Virus record (IMG/VR): IMGVR_UViG_3300035670_000211
Span: 1-62,132 of that record
DNA from: a virus
Direction: 5' to 3' (one strand)
DNA: 62,132 nt
Every line of letters starts with the position of its first letter. The stretch's first letter is position 1. Shown here piece after piece: positions 1-7,075 of this stretch. The translations under genes and the position numbers were made by a program. The notes beneath the pieces were generated by a model. It saw only the letters and a list, made by a program, of their open reading frames with translations. It was not told the origin of the DNA and did not search any database.

Positions 1-125
1 GTAACCGGAGGAGTTCCCGTTGGAACACTTTCTGTTACATCTGTATCTTGGACAAATGGTTCTTCTCCTCTTGGTGGTTGAACTTGGTTAGGTTTGTTTT
101 GAGCTAAGCCTAAAAGATTATCCAT
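1..125 (-). CDS. Partial hypothetical protein (N-terminus only)
   Basis: An ATG at 123-125 (minus strand) opens a frame that runs off the left edge of the window, giving about 41 residues beginning MDNLLGLAQNKPNQ and rich in Pro, Gln, Thr and Val. A strong AGGAGGAGG ribosome binding site lies just upstream, inside the last codons of the preceding gene, so the two are probably co-transcribed and translationally coupled. Nothing in the visible part allows a function to be named. The low-complexity composition resembles the acidic protein encoded immediately upstream. Confidence 0.6.
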   Translation of the reverse strand, partial: MDNLLGLAQNKPNQVQPPRGEEPFVQDTDVTESVPTGTPPV

Positions 126-126
126 A

Positions 127-714
127 TTATTGTCCTCCTCCTAACGCTGCTAAAATATCTGGCGCACCTTGTTGCGGCATTTCTTCTTCCATTCCAGGTT
201 GCGAAGTTGCTCCTGCTACCATAGGATTATCCCCTTCAATACCCATAGCTTCTGCTTGGGCTGGAGGCATACCGACTGCATCAGGAGAAGTAATTCTTTT
301 GATTGCTTCTAAAGAAGATTCGGATATCCCAGATAAAGATTCTTCGAAAGCTTCTTGCGTTCCTTTATCGGTAAAGTCTTTAGTTGCTGGGTCATAACCT
401 TTTTTAATAGCATCTTCAACATTCATCATACCCATGGGAGTATCAATCATATATTTTTCTGGATTTTTTTTCATATCAAAAATAAATTTTTCTGCATACT
501 TGCCGAGTTTCTTTTTAATTTTGCCCGGTTTTAATTTAGCTTTTTCGTCAGTTTCTTGAAACAAAGGTTTGTTTGTTTCAGGGTCGATACCATCTTCTGG
601 TTCGATTGTAATATTACCTTCTTGGTTTTCACCTACGGCAACAAGCTTGTTTAAAACCTCAGAGTCAAACTCTTGTTTAGAATCTTGTTGATTTAATTCT
701 TCTTCTTCGTTCAT
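127..714 (-). CDS. Hypothetical acidic protein, possibly virion-associated
   Basis: The 195-residue product is unrecognised. Its first 60 residues are crowded with Glu, Asp and Gln, a Lys-rich segment follows at about residues 60-90, and the last 50 residues are a Met/Pro/Gln/Ala/Gly-rich low-complexity tail ending ALGGGQ. A good ribosome binding site (AAGGAGATCT) precedes the ATG and overlaps the end of the upstream gene. Acidic low-complexity proteins like this occur among phage scaffold or virion-associated proteins, but that is only an inference here. Confidence 0.6.
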   Translation of the reverse strand: MNEEEELNQQDSKQEFDSEVLNKLVAVGENQEGNITIEPEDGIDPETNKPLFQETDEKAKLKPGKIKKKLGKYAEKFIFDMKKNPEKYMIDTPMGMMNVEDAIKKGYDPATKDFTDKGTQEAFEESLSGISESSLEAIKRITSPDAVGMPPAQAEAMGIEGDNPMVAGATSQPGMEEEMPQQGAPDILAALGGGQ

Positions 715-715
715 T

Positions 716-949
716 CTAGATCTCCTTAAGAATGCTAAGATCTTTTCTATTAATGTATCCGTGCTTATCTGCTAATACAATTAATATCCGGTGATCTTTT
801 CTTTTATCATTATACTCTCCGGTCTTAATAAGTCGTATAGCTTGTTTAATGTTTGATTTAAGTATTTGTTCTGGAGTGCGAATTCTTTTTCTTTTTTTTC
901 GCATGACAATACGTTTTATTTTTTTCTCTAAATAATTACTTAAATTCAT
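716..949 (-). CDS. Small basic hypothetical protein, leaderless
   Basis: The 77-residue protein is strongly basic, with a Lys/Arg cluster at about residues 9-23, and may bind nucleic acid; no family is recognised. There is no Shine-Dalgarno sequence before the ATG. Instead an extended -10 element (TGATATACT, 956-964) ends only six bases before the start codon, so the transcript should begin at or next to the A of the ATG. It is the first gene of the leftward unit that leaves the window. Confidence 0.6.
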   Translation of the reverse strand: MNLSNYLEKKIKRIVMRKKRKRIRTPEQILKSNIKQAIRLIKTGEYNDKRKDHRILIVLADKHGYINRKDLSILKEI

Positions 950-955
950 ATTCCA

Positions 956-964
956 AGTATATCA
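956..964 (-). promoter_or_regulatory. Extended -10 promoter giving a leaderless mRNA
   Basis: TGATATACT (TGN plus a TATAAT-like hexamer) lies on the minus strand, with six bases between it and the ATG at 947-949. No good -35 box is seen. The predicted start of transcription coincides with the start codon. Confidence 0.6.
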
Positions 965-1056
965 TATTACAGGCGAGGACAGGTGGTAATTTAAACCACT
1001 TACATGGGCCAAGACTAAAGGCCATGTTCACGCTTCCTGGAAGTGCTGCCCTCATG
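965..1056 (-). ncRNA. Three-hairpin RNA segment downstream of a tRNA-like domain
   Basis: This gene-free stretch lies immediately 3' of the CCA of the tRNA-like element. On the minus strand it can form three successive hairpins: an interrupted CACTTCC/GGAAGCGTG stem, CATGGCC/GGCCCATG with one bulge, and GTGGT/ACCAC. A CCTGTCC segment near 970 is a perfect seven-base complement of GGACAGG in the T-arm of the tRNA-like part, so a long-range alternative pairing is possible. No family is recognised. Confidence 0.4.
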
Positions 1057-1143
1057 TGGTGGAGAAGAGGGGAGTCGAACCCCTGTCCTGATGCTTCAAT
1101 ATCAAACGCGATTTAATAGTTGCACCAGCGTGCCGTACTTCCC
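1057..1143 (-). tRNA. tRNA-like RNA (degenerate tRNA or tmRNA-like 3' domain)
   Basis: The minus strand ends ...AGGGG-TTCGACT-CCCCT-CTTCTCC-A-CCA, a perfect T-arm, acceptor strand, discriminator base and encoded CCA. GGAC just before the T-arm resembles tmRNA 3' ends. The 5' end GGGAAG at 1143 pairs with CTTCTCC only if one U is bulged. A GCAC/GUGC hairpin replaces a normal D-arm, and the anticodon-like arm has an eight-base loop (ATTGAAGC), so no anticodon can be assigned with confidence. No tmRNA 5' half (GATTCGAC) was found nearby. The 87-base length would suit a type II tRNA, but the fold is not canonical. Confidence 0.45.
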
Positions 1144-1149
1144 TAAATA

Positions 1150-1155
1150 ATTATA
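1150..1155 (-). promoter_or_regulatory. -10 box for the tRNA-like RNA
   Basis: A consensus TATAAT on the minus strand is followed by six bases (TATTTA) and then the GGGAAG that begins the acceptor strand. Transcription would therefore start at the 5' end of the tRNA-like fold without a leader to be removed. The -35 region is poor. Confidence 0.5.
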
Positions 1156-1173
1156 CTATATTTCTTAAGGGTA

Positions 1174-1182
1174 TGATATACT
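1174..1182 (+). promoter_or_regulatory. Extended -10 promoter, leaderless start of the TerS-like gene
   Basis: TGATATACT lies seven bases before the ATG at 1190 and no ribosome binding site follows. It is the same nine-base extended -10 word found before the opposite-strand gene starting at 949. The mRNA probably starts at the start codon. Confidence 0.55.
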
Positions 1183-1189
1183 TAGTTAT

Positions 1190-1936
1190 ATGTCAAAAGT
1201 GGAAAGAATCTTTCAACCTTTAGTTATTCAAGATAAACAAGAGTTTTTAGAGATCTTAAAATCTGGAAAACTTAAGTATAGTAAGTACAATATTTTAACA
1301 GATCAGCAGAAGTTATTTGTTGAGCTTGTTGTTTTTGGTGGCTACACTGGCGAACAAGCCATGAAAGCTATTGATCCTAACATTCGTAACCCTAAATTAT
1401 TAGCAAATCGTATGGCTTCTGACCCTGACGTTGCAGCTACACTAGAAGAATTATCTGCTCAAAAAGATAAGAAATACATGACAGAGTTAACTGAAGCTAG
1501 AGAACTTGCGCTCTCTAAGCTCATGTTTATTATGTCTAATACGAAAGATGAAGCTCTTGCAGCAGCGGCAGCTAAGACAATTATTGATGCGTCTGGTAAG
1601 GCTAGCGCTGCTATTGCTAAGAAGGATGACGGTCAAGTTGGTCAAGTTAAGTTTTCTATTCAAGTCGAGAATGCTTACATGGGAACCCAGCCACCTTTGA
1701 AAGCAAAAGAGGAGCCTATTATTATTACAATTGATGATCAACAAAAGGAAGCTGAAGAAGCTAAAGCTAAGCAAGAGTTAGATTCTATTCATCAAGAAAT
1801 TGAATTGGAAAAAGAAAAATTAAATGCTGTTAAACAAAATGCAAACGCATTAAATGTAAATCCGGATACTGGATTACCTTATGTTTTTTCTTATGAGTCC
1901 GTGAACGCATATGAAGACAGCGATAACGAAGGCTAA
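1190..1936 (+). CDS. terS: Putative terminase small subunit
   Basis: The 248-residue protein should recognise phage DNA and feed it to the large terminase. Residues about 36-95 fit the small-subunit pattern: LTDQQKLFVE, then GYTGEQAMKAI, then a helix with LLANRMASDPDVAATLEEL, as in the helix-turn-helix terminase small subunits. An Ala-rich helix (about 120-145) and a Glu/Lys/Gln-rich coiled coil (about 180-215) follow, suitable for oligomerisation. It lies on the opposite strand from the large subunit and 25 kb away, which is unusual. There is no Shine-Dalgarno sequence, and the extended -10 suggests a leaderless message. The assignment rests on pattern similarity only. Confidence 0.6.
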   Translation: MSKVERIFQPLVIQDKQEFLEILKSGKLKYSKYNILTDQQKLFVELVVFGGYTGEQAMKAIDPNIRNPKLLANRMASDPDVAATLEELSAQKDKKYMTELTEARELALSKLMFIMSNTKDEALAAAAAKTIIDASGKASAAIAKKDDGQVGQVKFSIQVENAYMGTQPPLKAKEEPIIITIDDQQKEAEEAKAKQELDSIHQEIELEKEKLNAVKQNANALNVNPDTGLPYVFSYESVNAYEDSDNEG

Positions 1937-2186
1937 AGAATTATTAAAAGGATTATTTTTAACCAAGGAAGGTTGGATTTCATGGCTTATTGCAAATGTG
2001 ATTACATCCTTACCGTGGGCAGTACCTTTAATTTACGGTTTTATTTTTAAAGATAGTCGTTCTTATATTATTGCTGGCAGCATTTGGACTTTTATGATGC
2101 TACCGATTACTCCTTTTTGGATCTTAAATGTTTTTATTGCATACTTTTTTTTAAAATTTTTAACCAAAAGAAAAACCCACGACTGA
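1911..2186 (+). CDS. Small membrane protein, holin-like size
   Basis: The 91-residue protein overlaps the end of the TerS-like gene by 26 bases and is probably translated by coupling. Two to three hydrophobic segments can be seen (about 21-45, 51-68 and 69-85) with a basic tail, KFLTKRKTHD. Size and topology would suit a holin or another small phage membrane protein, but no family motif is recognised. Its stop codon lies inside the first of three hairpins that end the rightward unit. Confidence 0.55.
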   Translation: MKTAITKAKELLKGLFLTKEGWISWLIANVITSLPWAVPLIYGFIFKDSRSYIIAGSIWTFMMLPITPFWILNVFIAYFFLKFLTKRKTHD

Positions 2187-2275
2187 AAGGTAGGGAAAGA
2201 TCGTGGGTTCTGCAACCCATTTCAGGGTTGCTAAGAAAGGAGGTGAGTGAGGCGAGGTAAACCTCACTCTTTTAT
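2174..2275. terminator. Three-hairpin convergent terminator region
   Basis: Between converging genes there are three perfect stems: AACCCACGA/TCGTGGGTT (2174-2182 with 2201-2209), GCAACCC/GGGTTGC (2212-2218 with 2225-2231) and GAGTGAGG/CCTCACTC (2245-2252 with 2262-2269). The last is followed by TTTTATT and is a good intrinsic terminator for rightward transcripts. A strong ribosome-binding-like AAAGGAGGTGA sits on the 5' side of the last stem, with only a five-codon frame behind it. Confidence 0.7.
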
Positions 2276-2301
2276 TATAGCAAATCTTTTTAAACGTACA
2301 A

Positions 2302-4209
2302 CTATTTCTTCTTGAATTCAATATTTATTTCTAATTTAACGGAGTTCAAGAAATTTGTTTGGTTCAATGCATGTCGCAATGAGTTTGTGCACCACATCTT
2401 GTAATCAGAATAAGCTTCAGCTTCATTCATGTTTTCAATGTGTCTAATTTGAGCTGAATGTTTTTCGTGGAACCAAGATAATACAGATGAGTTATCAATC
2501 TTATATTGTTCCATCATTGCTACAACTTCCTCTGGTGTTGTAAATTCTTTGGTCGTAGTTAGTAACTTATTGATAGCAACTACCGCTCGGTAAGCTGCGT
2601 AGTCTAACGAGTCTTGCGACAATAACTTTTGTTTAAATACAAGCCCATCAACACGAGATACATTGTTTAAATTTGCTTCGAACGGTATAATTGTTAATCT
2701 TCTATAGAATCCGAATGATTGATCAGGTGTTCTTGGCATTTTATTCGCGGCAAAGAACAGCGTTGCAAACATTGATTTCGATTGTGCGTCTTTGTATTTT
2801 TGTTCAACCATAATTTCATCACCTGAAATAATTGACTTGACAAGATCGCTATCAGTTAGCGGTTGTGCACTAATGTCACCTGCTAATGATGCAAGTTTAT
2901 TATTCATTGCCGATGCTCTGAAGTTATTTGCTAGATCTTTAAATGATATGGCGGTTGTGTTTTCTTTTCCTAAGACTTCTTTAATTAAATCTAAGAAAGT
3001 CGACTTGCCATTTCTACCACTACCCACTAATAAGAACGCTTTTTGTAACTCATTTGTTTTTAACATTGAGTATCCAATTGCTTCATAAAGTAGTTCTTCA
3101 ATATCTTTTTTATTATTGGTTGCCGTTGCGAAATATTCATCTACAATTTTAGAATGTGCATTTGGATTATAGTTACAATTAATTTGTATTGACTCGTTAT
3201 GATCAGGAGTCATTGGTTCAAAGTGCATTGTATTTATATCTAGTACACCATTCTTGAATACAATCGTGTAAGGGTTGTTGTTGAATTTTACTGATTCTTC
3301 GTATAGATATGCTTGAATGTATTTTAATGTTTCTTCTTTTTGGTAATGTTTTAAACTTGGAATTAGTTTTGTCATGTAACCCATTAAGTAATCTACATCT
3401 GTAGAATATACTTTTTTCTTTTCGTTATAGAAGTAAAGCTCTTTGCTAACCTCATCTCTTTTTACAAAACAATTTTTAATAACATAGTTGCCTAGTCTAT
3501 CGTGAAAGAACTTATCTTTATCGAAGAATTGTTTTATTAATTGTTCTTCGCTAAGTTGCAGCACATTCTCTAATTCAAATTCTTGAAGTGGAGTGGTGCA
3601 GAATTCTTTATTTACGAGTCGTACAACTTCAACTTGTTTTAACTGGCTTAATCCAGTTGCTTTCATTTTAGACAGGATATCAAGTAACACAACTTGTTGG
3701 TTTCCGGTTATCGGTAAGTTAATTCCATCATTAATTGAGTTTGATATTTTTCTTATTGGCATTAACCAATCAGGTAGCATACCAATTGTTTGTCCGTATA
3801 CAAGATCTATTTTCTTTAAAGCTTCCGAGCTACTACCTTTAACTTTGAATGGTAGTAATATACTTTTGCCTGCGCCTATGGTGTCTGCATTAATACCACA
3901 AGCAAGTTTGTTTAGCTTTGTCGATCTTGTGAAGCTTGATTTAGCAATGATCTTTATATTTCTTTCTCCGCTTTGTATGACAATAACGGGCTCAGATCTT
4001 GCTTGAATTATTTCTAAGATAGAGATTTGCTCGGTCTCAATAACTATATATCCTTCCGGAATAATCCACATTACTTCCAAACTTGGATCGTCAGAAATTG
4101 TTTTGATTGTTGATGCGTTTGTTTTAATTGCTTGCCTACCAGAGACAGAAGCAACATACATGTCATCGTCGTGTGGATTAACTAGTTTATTGAATTCCCT
4201 AAAGTTCAT
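2302..4209 (-). CDS. Replicative SF3 helicase with degenerate primase-like N-terminus
   Basis: The 635-residue protein is a D5/phage-type superfamily 3 helicase. Walker A is GSGRNGKST at about residues 396-404. Downstream are SLAGDIS, a long conserved block with GDEIMVEQKYKD, and motif C LFFAANKMP followed by FGFYRRL, a typical SF3 arginine region. The N-terminal 130 residues resemble the primase-polymerase (AEP) fold: PEGYIVIETE (51-60) is where active enzymes have hDhD, and IQSGERN (78-84) is where SGxxxxH is expected. Both catalytic aspartates appear to be Glu and the His is absent, so primase activity is doubtful. A ribosome binding site (AAAGGAG) precedes the ATG. It ends the leftward replication unit. 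Confidence 0.85.
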   Translation of the reverse strand: MNFREFNKLVNPHDDDMYVASVSGRQAIKTNASTIKTISDDPSLEVMWIIPEGYIVIETEQISILEIIQARSEPVIVIQSGERNIKIIAKSSFTRSTKLNKLACGINADTIGAGKSILLPFKVKGSSSEALKKIDLVYGQTIGMLPDWLMPIRKISNSINDGINLPITGNQQVVLLDILSKMKATGLSQLKQVEVVRLVNKEFCTTPLQEFELENVLQLSEEQLIKQFFDKDKFFHDRLGNYVIKNCFVKRDEVSKELYFYNEKKKVYSTDVDYLMGYMTKLIPSLKHYQKEETLKYIQAYLYEESVKFNNNPYTIVFKNGVLDINTMHFEPMTPDHNESIQINCNYNPNAHSKIVDEYFATATNNKKDIEELLYEAIGYSMLKTNELQKAFLLVGSGRNGKSTFLDLIKEVLGKENTTAISFKDLANNFRASAMNNKLASLAGDISAQPLTDSDLVKSIISGDEIMVEQKYKDAQSKSMFATLFFAANKMPRTPDQSFGFYRRLTIIPFEANLNNVSRVDGLVFKQKLLSQDSLDYAAYRAVVAINKLLTTTKEFTTPEEVVAMMEQYKIDNSSVLSWFHEKHSAQIRHIENMNEAEAYSDYKMWCTNSLRHALNQTNFLNSVKLEINIEFKKK

Positions 4210-4232
4210 TTTACTCCTTTCTTTTAACGAAT

Positions 4233-4424
4233 CTATTCTCCAAACAAATCATCGATTGTCTTGCCTAGAGATGATGCGATTTTTCTACAAATGCTTATTG
4301 ATGGGTTTAGCTTATTCGTTTCAATCTTTCTTATTGTTTCCCGGCTAATACCACAAAGCCTTGCCAGTCCTTCTTGAGAAAGACCGGCGTCAGTTCTAGC
4401 AAACTTTAATTTGTTGCCATCCAT
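4233..4424 (-). CDS. XRE-family helix-turn-helix regulator
   Basis: This 63-residue protein is almost entirely one Cro/CI-type helix-turn-helix domain: LKFARTDAGLSQEGLARLCGISRETIRKIE, then LNPSISICRKIASSLGKTIDDLF. It should bind DNA as a dimer and regulate transcription. It sits between the SSB-like gene and the helicase inside the leftward replication operon, only a few bases from its neighbours, so it is co-expressed with them and may act in autoregulation. It lacks any extra domain. Confidence 0.85.
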   Translation of the reverse strand: MDGNKLKFARTDAGLSQEGLARLCGISRETIRKIETNKLNPSISICRKIASSLGKTIDDLFGE

Positions 4425-4427
4425 AAA

Positions 4428-4946
4428 CTACCAATTAAAATCGTCTTGGTTAGTTTCAGCTGTTGTGGTTTGTGGTTTAAGCAACGGGTTTTCTTTTTCA
4501 ACTAATTTTGGCTTTTCTGTTTTTACTTCAGGAACATCTACTTGAGCTAATGGTTTGTAATTGATCGTTTGATATGTTTTTGCATTGCCAAGACGATCAA
4601 TACCATCTTTTGTTCCAAGATCAACACGCATTGCTTTGTTTAACAAGATTGCTTCAACGTCAATGTTTGCTGATTCTGTTTCAGAATATGGCACACCAAC
4701 TGCTCGTCGAACGTTTCGATATTTCCAGCTAAGCTTAGAAGTTGGATCAAATGTGATTCGGTCTACAACATAACGATTTTTATTTTCTCCATCTAATACT
4801 TGCATGTTTAATACTAGCGTGTTGTCTAAGTTTTCATCTAATTTAATTTCTACAATTTGAACTAACGCGTTGCGTTGAACAATTGGAGCATATGTTTTTT
4901 TGTCGTTTGATGTATCTTGTTTACCTTGGTTAATAATTAATGGCAT
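4428..4946 (-). CDS. Single-stranded DNA-binding-like protein
   Basis: I place the start at the ATG at 4944-4946 (MPLIINQGKQ) because GGAGG lies nine bases upstream; a longer in-frame start at 4994 would overlap the upstream gene. The 172-residue product has a beta-rich body of about 120 residues, then a Pro/Lys/Thr linker and an acidic, aromatic C-terminal tip (NQDDFNW) of the kind by which SSB proteins recruit partners. Its position between a Sak4-like ATPase and the helicase supports an ssDNA-binding role in replication or recombination (DUF669-like proteins are comparable). No exact family is certain. Confidence 0.6.
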   Translation of the reverse strand: MPLIINQGKQDTSNDKKTYAPIVQRNALVQIVEIKLDENLDNTLVLNMQVLDGENKNRYVVDRITFDPTSKLSWKYRNVRRAVGVPYSETESANIDVEAILLNKAMRVDLGTKDGIDRLGNAKTYQTINYKPLAQVDVPEVKTEKPKLVEKENPLLKPQTTTAETNQDDFNW

Positions 4947-4947
4947 A

Positions 4948-5145
4948 CTATTTGCCTCCATTCTTTTCTTCTCTTTGTGATAAAATTGCTCCACTTAATA
5001 TTTGGAAAGACTTTGCTAAATTTTCTAATGCTCTCCCATAACCTTCATCAGCTGGATTCATTTTATCCAACGCTTCAATAAGTTCATTTGTTTTTGCTAA
5101 TACTGTTTTTAACATTAATTCGACTTTAATTTTTCCTTGTTCCAT
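4948..5145 (-). CDS. Small helical hypothetical protein
   Basis: The 65-residue product is mostly helical, with no recognised motif. It lies in the replication operon, and its 3' end contains the GGAGG ribosome binding site of the SSB-like gene, so the two are likely coupled. Its own start follows the stop of the ATPase gene within four bases. Confidence 0.55.
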   Translation of the reverse strand: MEQGKIKVELMLKTVLAKTNELIEALDKMNPADEGYGRALENLAKSFQILSGAILSQREEKNGGK

Positions 5146-5148
5146 AGG

Positions 5149-5976
5149 TTATTTACCTTCTTTCTTTGGTTCTTTTAGTTCAGACATTTTGTCTAAGACA
5201 TTCTTTTTAAACTTATCAAATGTTAAGTTTTGTACTTTGTTAGGTACAGTCATCTCTTGTGGTTTGCGAGTTTTCGTCAATAAGTACGGATGTGCATCCA
5301 AGTAAGTAAAGTATTTTATTTCATCTTTAACTTCATTAGTTTTTGCATCAATTACTTTTTCCGTTTCAACTTTTGTGTACCATACAAAGGATGCTTTGGC
5401 ACATAAGGCGTATGCAGCGCTATTCATTAATGAAGGAATTACTTTATTAAAAGAACTATTTTCTTCATCTTGAACTTCTTTTTGGTGAGCAATGATTACA
5501 ATTAATGCACCAGTTTTTTTGTGCAAGTATTTGGAAAGGTTCCAGATTTGTTCGTGGCTTGTCTTTGCTTGCCCCCACAAATTTAAATTCATTGTATCCT
5601 TTTGATTTGATTCCATAAGATACTTCTTCATCAAGAATTCAAGTTGCGTAGCACTATCAAATACAATGGTTGAGAATGCGACGTCAACTTTCTTTCCTTG
5701 TTCGTCCATGGTATAACCATTCTCTACGTCAGTTAAAACAGAGTTTAATTCTAAAAAGCCGTTGATGTCAACAACCTGAATATGTTCTGCTTGGTTCATT
5801 GAGATCGAACCTGTACCACCTTCTAAGATATCTAAGATAAGCATTGGCTTTTCTTTTGTCTTTGGGAATGTTGACGCAAGAACAGTTTTACCTGTACCTG
5901 GTCCTCCATAAATTACAAACACTCCGTCAATGGATGTTTCGGCAATCGTCTTACTTTTTTCTGATAATATACTCAT
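5149..5976 (-). CDS. Sak4-like RecA-fold ATPase
   Basis: The 275-residue protein has Walker A GGPGTGKT at residues 24-31, a Walker B-like TIVFDSATQ with Asp107, and a later ALIVIIAHQKE strand corresponding to the RecA-core sensor region. This matches the phage Sak4/AAA_24 group of single-strand annealing or recombination ATPases, which work with an SSB and nuclease. Here the SSB-like gene is downstream and a PD-(D/E)XK nuclease upstream, the usual partners. It is preceded by its own promoter and an odd leader (6039-6103), and has a strong AGGAGG site. Confidence 0.8.
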   Translation of the reverse strand: MSILSEKSKTIAETSIDGVFVIYGGPGTGKTVLASTFPKTKEKPMLILDILEGGTGSISMNQAEHIQVVDINGFLELNSVLTDVENGYTMDEQGKKVDVAFSTIVFDSATQLEFLMKKYLMESNQKDTMNLNLWGQAKTSHEQIWNLSKYLHKKTGALIVIIAHQKEVQDEENSSFNKVIPSLMNSAAYALCAKASFVWYTKVETEKVIDAKTNEVKDEIKYFTYLDAHPYLLTKTRKPQEMTVPNKVQNLTFDKFKKNVLDKMSELKEPKKEGK

Positions 5977-6038
5977 GTGTTTTCCTCCTGTATATATCTA
6001 TTAGCGAACAATGATTGGCAACTATTCCGATAAAAAAA

Positions 6039-6068
6039 CTACGTTTTCATCGCATTCTTTTTCCTCCT
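6039..6068 (-). promoter_or_regulatory. Leader with Met-Arg minigene and weak attenuator-like hairpin
   Basis: AGGAGG (6063-6068) with ideal seven-base spacing serves only ATG-CGA-TGA (6047-6055), a two-codon frame. It overlaps ATG-AAA-ACG-TAG (6039-6050). The bases AAAAC-GTA-GTTTTTTT can form a weak hairpin followed by Ts. The real gene has a second AGGAGG closer to 5976. Confidence 0.45.
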
Positions 6069-6074
6069 GATATT

Positions 6075-6103
6075 ATATTAAACGATATCTAATTAAATGT
6101 CAA
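6075..6103 (-). promoter_or_regulatory. Consensus sigma70-type promoter for the recombination/replication operon
   Basis: On the minus strand TTGACA (6098-6103) is followed by exactly 17 bases and TAATAT (6075-6080). Transcription should begin about 6068, right at the leader's AGGAGG, and read the Sak4-like ATPase, SSB-like, regulator and helicase genes. Confidence 0.8.
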
Positions 6104-6117
6104 CTATTATTCGCAAA

Positions 6118-7065
6118 TTATTTATTACTTTTTATTTTATCAATTATGATTTGTCGATCTGATTGTGATGGATTGCTCATGTCCAAATTACAAATATCTT
6201 TGAATGGACAGTAGTTGCACAATATAGACCTATTACGCGAAGGACCTTCGGTCGCTTTCATTGTTTTATAAAGGTTCCACATATCTTGCAGGTTGGTGCG
6301 AACAGCGTGTCCATCCAGCAATTGTATTCTAATTCTTTTAAATAAAGGATGACCGCGTTTGGTTAAGTAATCAATAATGTAAGCGTATTCTGGTAACCCA
6401 GTTAACCCGAGTTCATCTAATTTATTTTGATAGGCTTGCAATGTAACGAGCTCTAATTTCTTTTTATCAACGGTAGGTTTTCCATTAAGATTCATTGGCA
6501 CTGCTTCAAGTCTAGCAATTCGGATCTCGTCGATTTCAATTGCGTTAACTTTAACACCAAGTTTGTCTTCTACGTAAGGTACGTATAACAATAATTGTTG
6601 GTTGTTATTGACATCGTCCCATGTATACTTAAGTGGTTTTAATGTTGTCTTGTGATCTCTTACGGTAATAAAATTATTTTCTTCCACCACTTGATCAACA
6701 ACAAGCATTAAGTAATCATCGTCTTCTAACTTTTCCTCGATCGTTTCTTCGATCATAAGATTCTTTTCTTTTTTTATTTCTTCTTTATAGTAGTCTACGT
6801 ACTGCGTCAAAACATCTGACAATAACCCAGGGTCAAGATTAAGTTTGCCTTGTCTGCATAGCGCATCAAACTCTTGTAATGGTTTGCTAGGATCTTCATC
6901 TTTTAAAAACAATTCTATGGCTTCATGAAATAACTTACCAGGGATTGTTGTTTCTGTTTCTGGTGTTTCAATTTGTTCTTCGTATTGATAGTAATGTTTT
7001 TGAGAACAATTCTGATATGTTTTGAATCTACTAAAACTAAATCGTTTGATATCTTTATCTGCCAT
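6118..7065 (-). CDS. Cas4/RecB-like PD-(D/E)XK nuclease with Fe-S cysteines
   Basis: The 315-residue protein has the order expected of a RecB/Cas4-type exonuclease: SFSRFKTYQNC near residue 20, GKLFHEA (His47), catalytic Asp124 in VVDQVV, and RDHKT (Asp137, Lys139). QQLLLYVPY follows as the helix with the conserved Gln/Tyr. Cys20 together with Cys283, Cys286 and Cys292 (LCNYCPFKDIC) forms the four-cysteine iron-sulphur set seen in Cas4 and AddB. There is no sign of CRISPR genes, so this is a phage recombination nuclease working with the Sak4-like ATPase downstream. Confidence 0.85.
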   Translation of the reverse strand: MADKDIKRFSFSRFKTYQNCSQKHYYQYEEQIETPETETTIPGKLFHEAIELFLKDEDPSKPLQEFDALCRQGKLNLDPGLLSDVLTQYVDYYKEEIKKEKNLMIEETIEEKLEDDDYLMLVVDQVVEENNFITVRDHKTTLKPLKYTWDDVNNNQQLLLYVPYVEDKLGVKVNAIEIDEIRIARLEAVPMNLNGKPTVDKKKLELVTLQAYQNKLDELGLTGLPEYAYIIDYLTKRGHPLFKRIRIQLLDGHAVRTNLQDMWNLYKTMKATEGPSRNRSILCNYCPFKDICNLDMSNPSQSDRQIIIDKIKSNK

Positions 7066-7075
7066 GATTTTCCTC

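Noticed and set aside
1057-1400. Full tmRNA gene
   Set aside because: The 3' end resembles tmRNA, but no 5' GATTCGAC half or tag frame was found in either arrangement and the TerS-like gene occupies the space.
1487-1774. 95-codon minus-strand frame inside the TerS-like gene
   Set aside because: It is antisense to a better supported gene, has no ribosome site, and its Leu/Ser/Cys-rich product looks like a reading shadow.
2238-2256. Five-codon frame GTGAGTGAGGCGAGGTAA behind AAAGGAGG
   Set aside because: The spacing to the GTG is too short and the sequence is part of the terminator stem.
6118-7065. Cas4-like gene considered as part of a CRISPR system
   Set aside because: There is no array and no other cas gene in the window; the neighbours are phage recombination genes.
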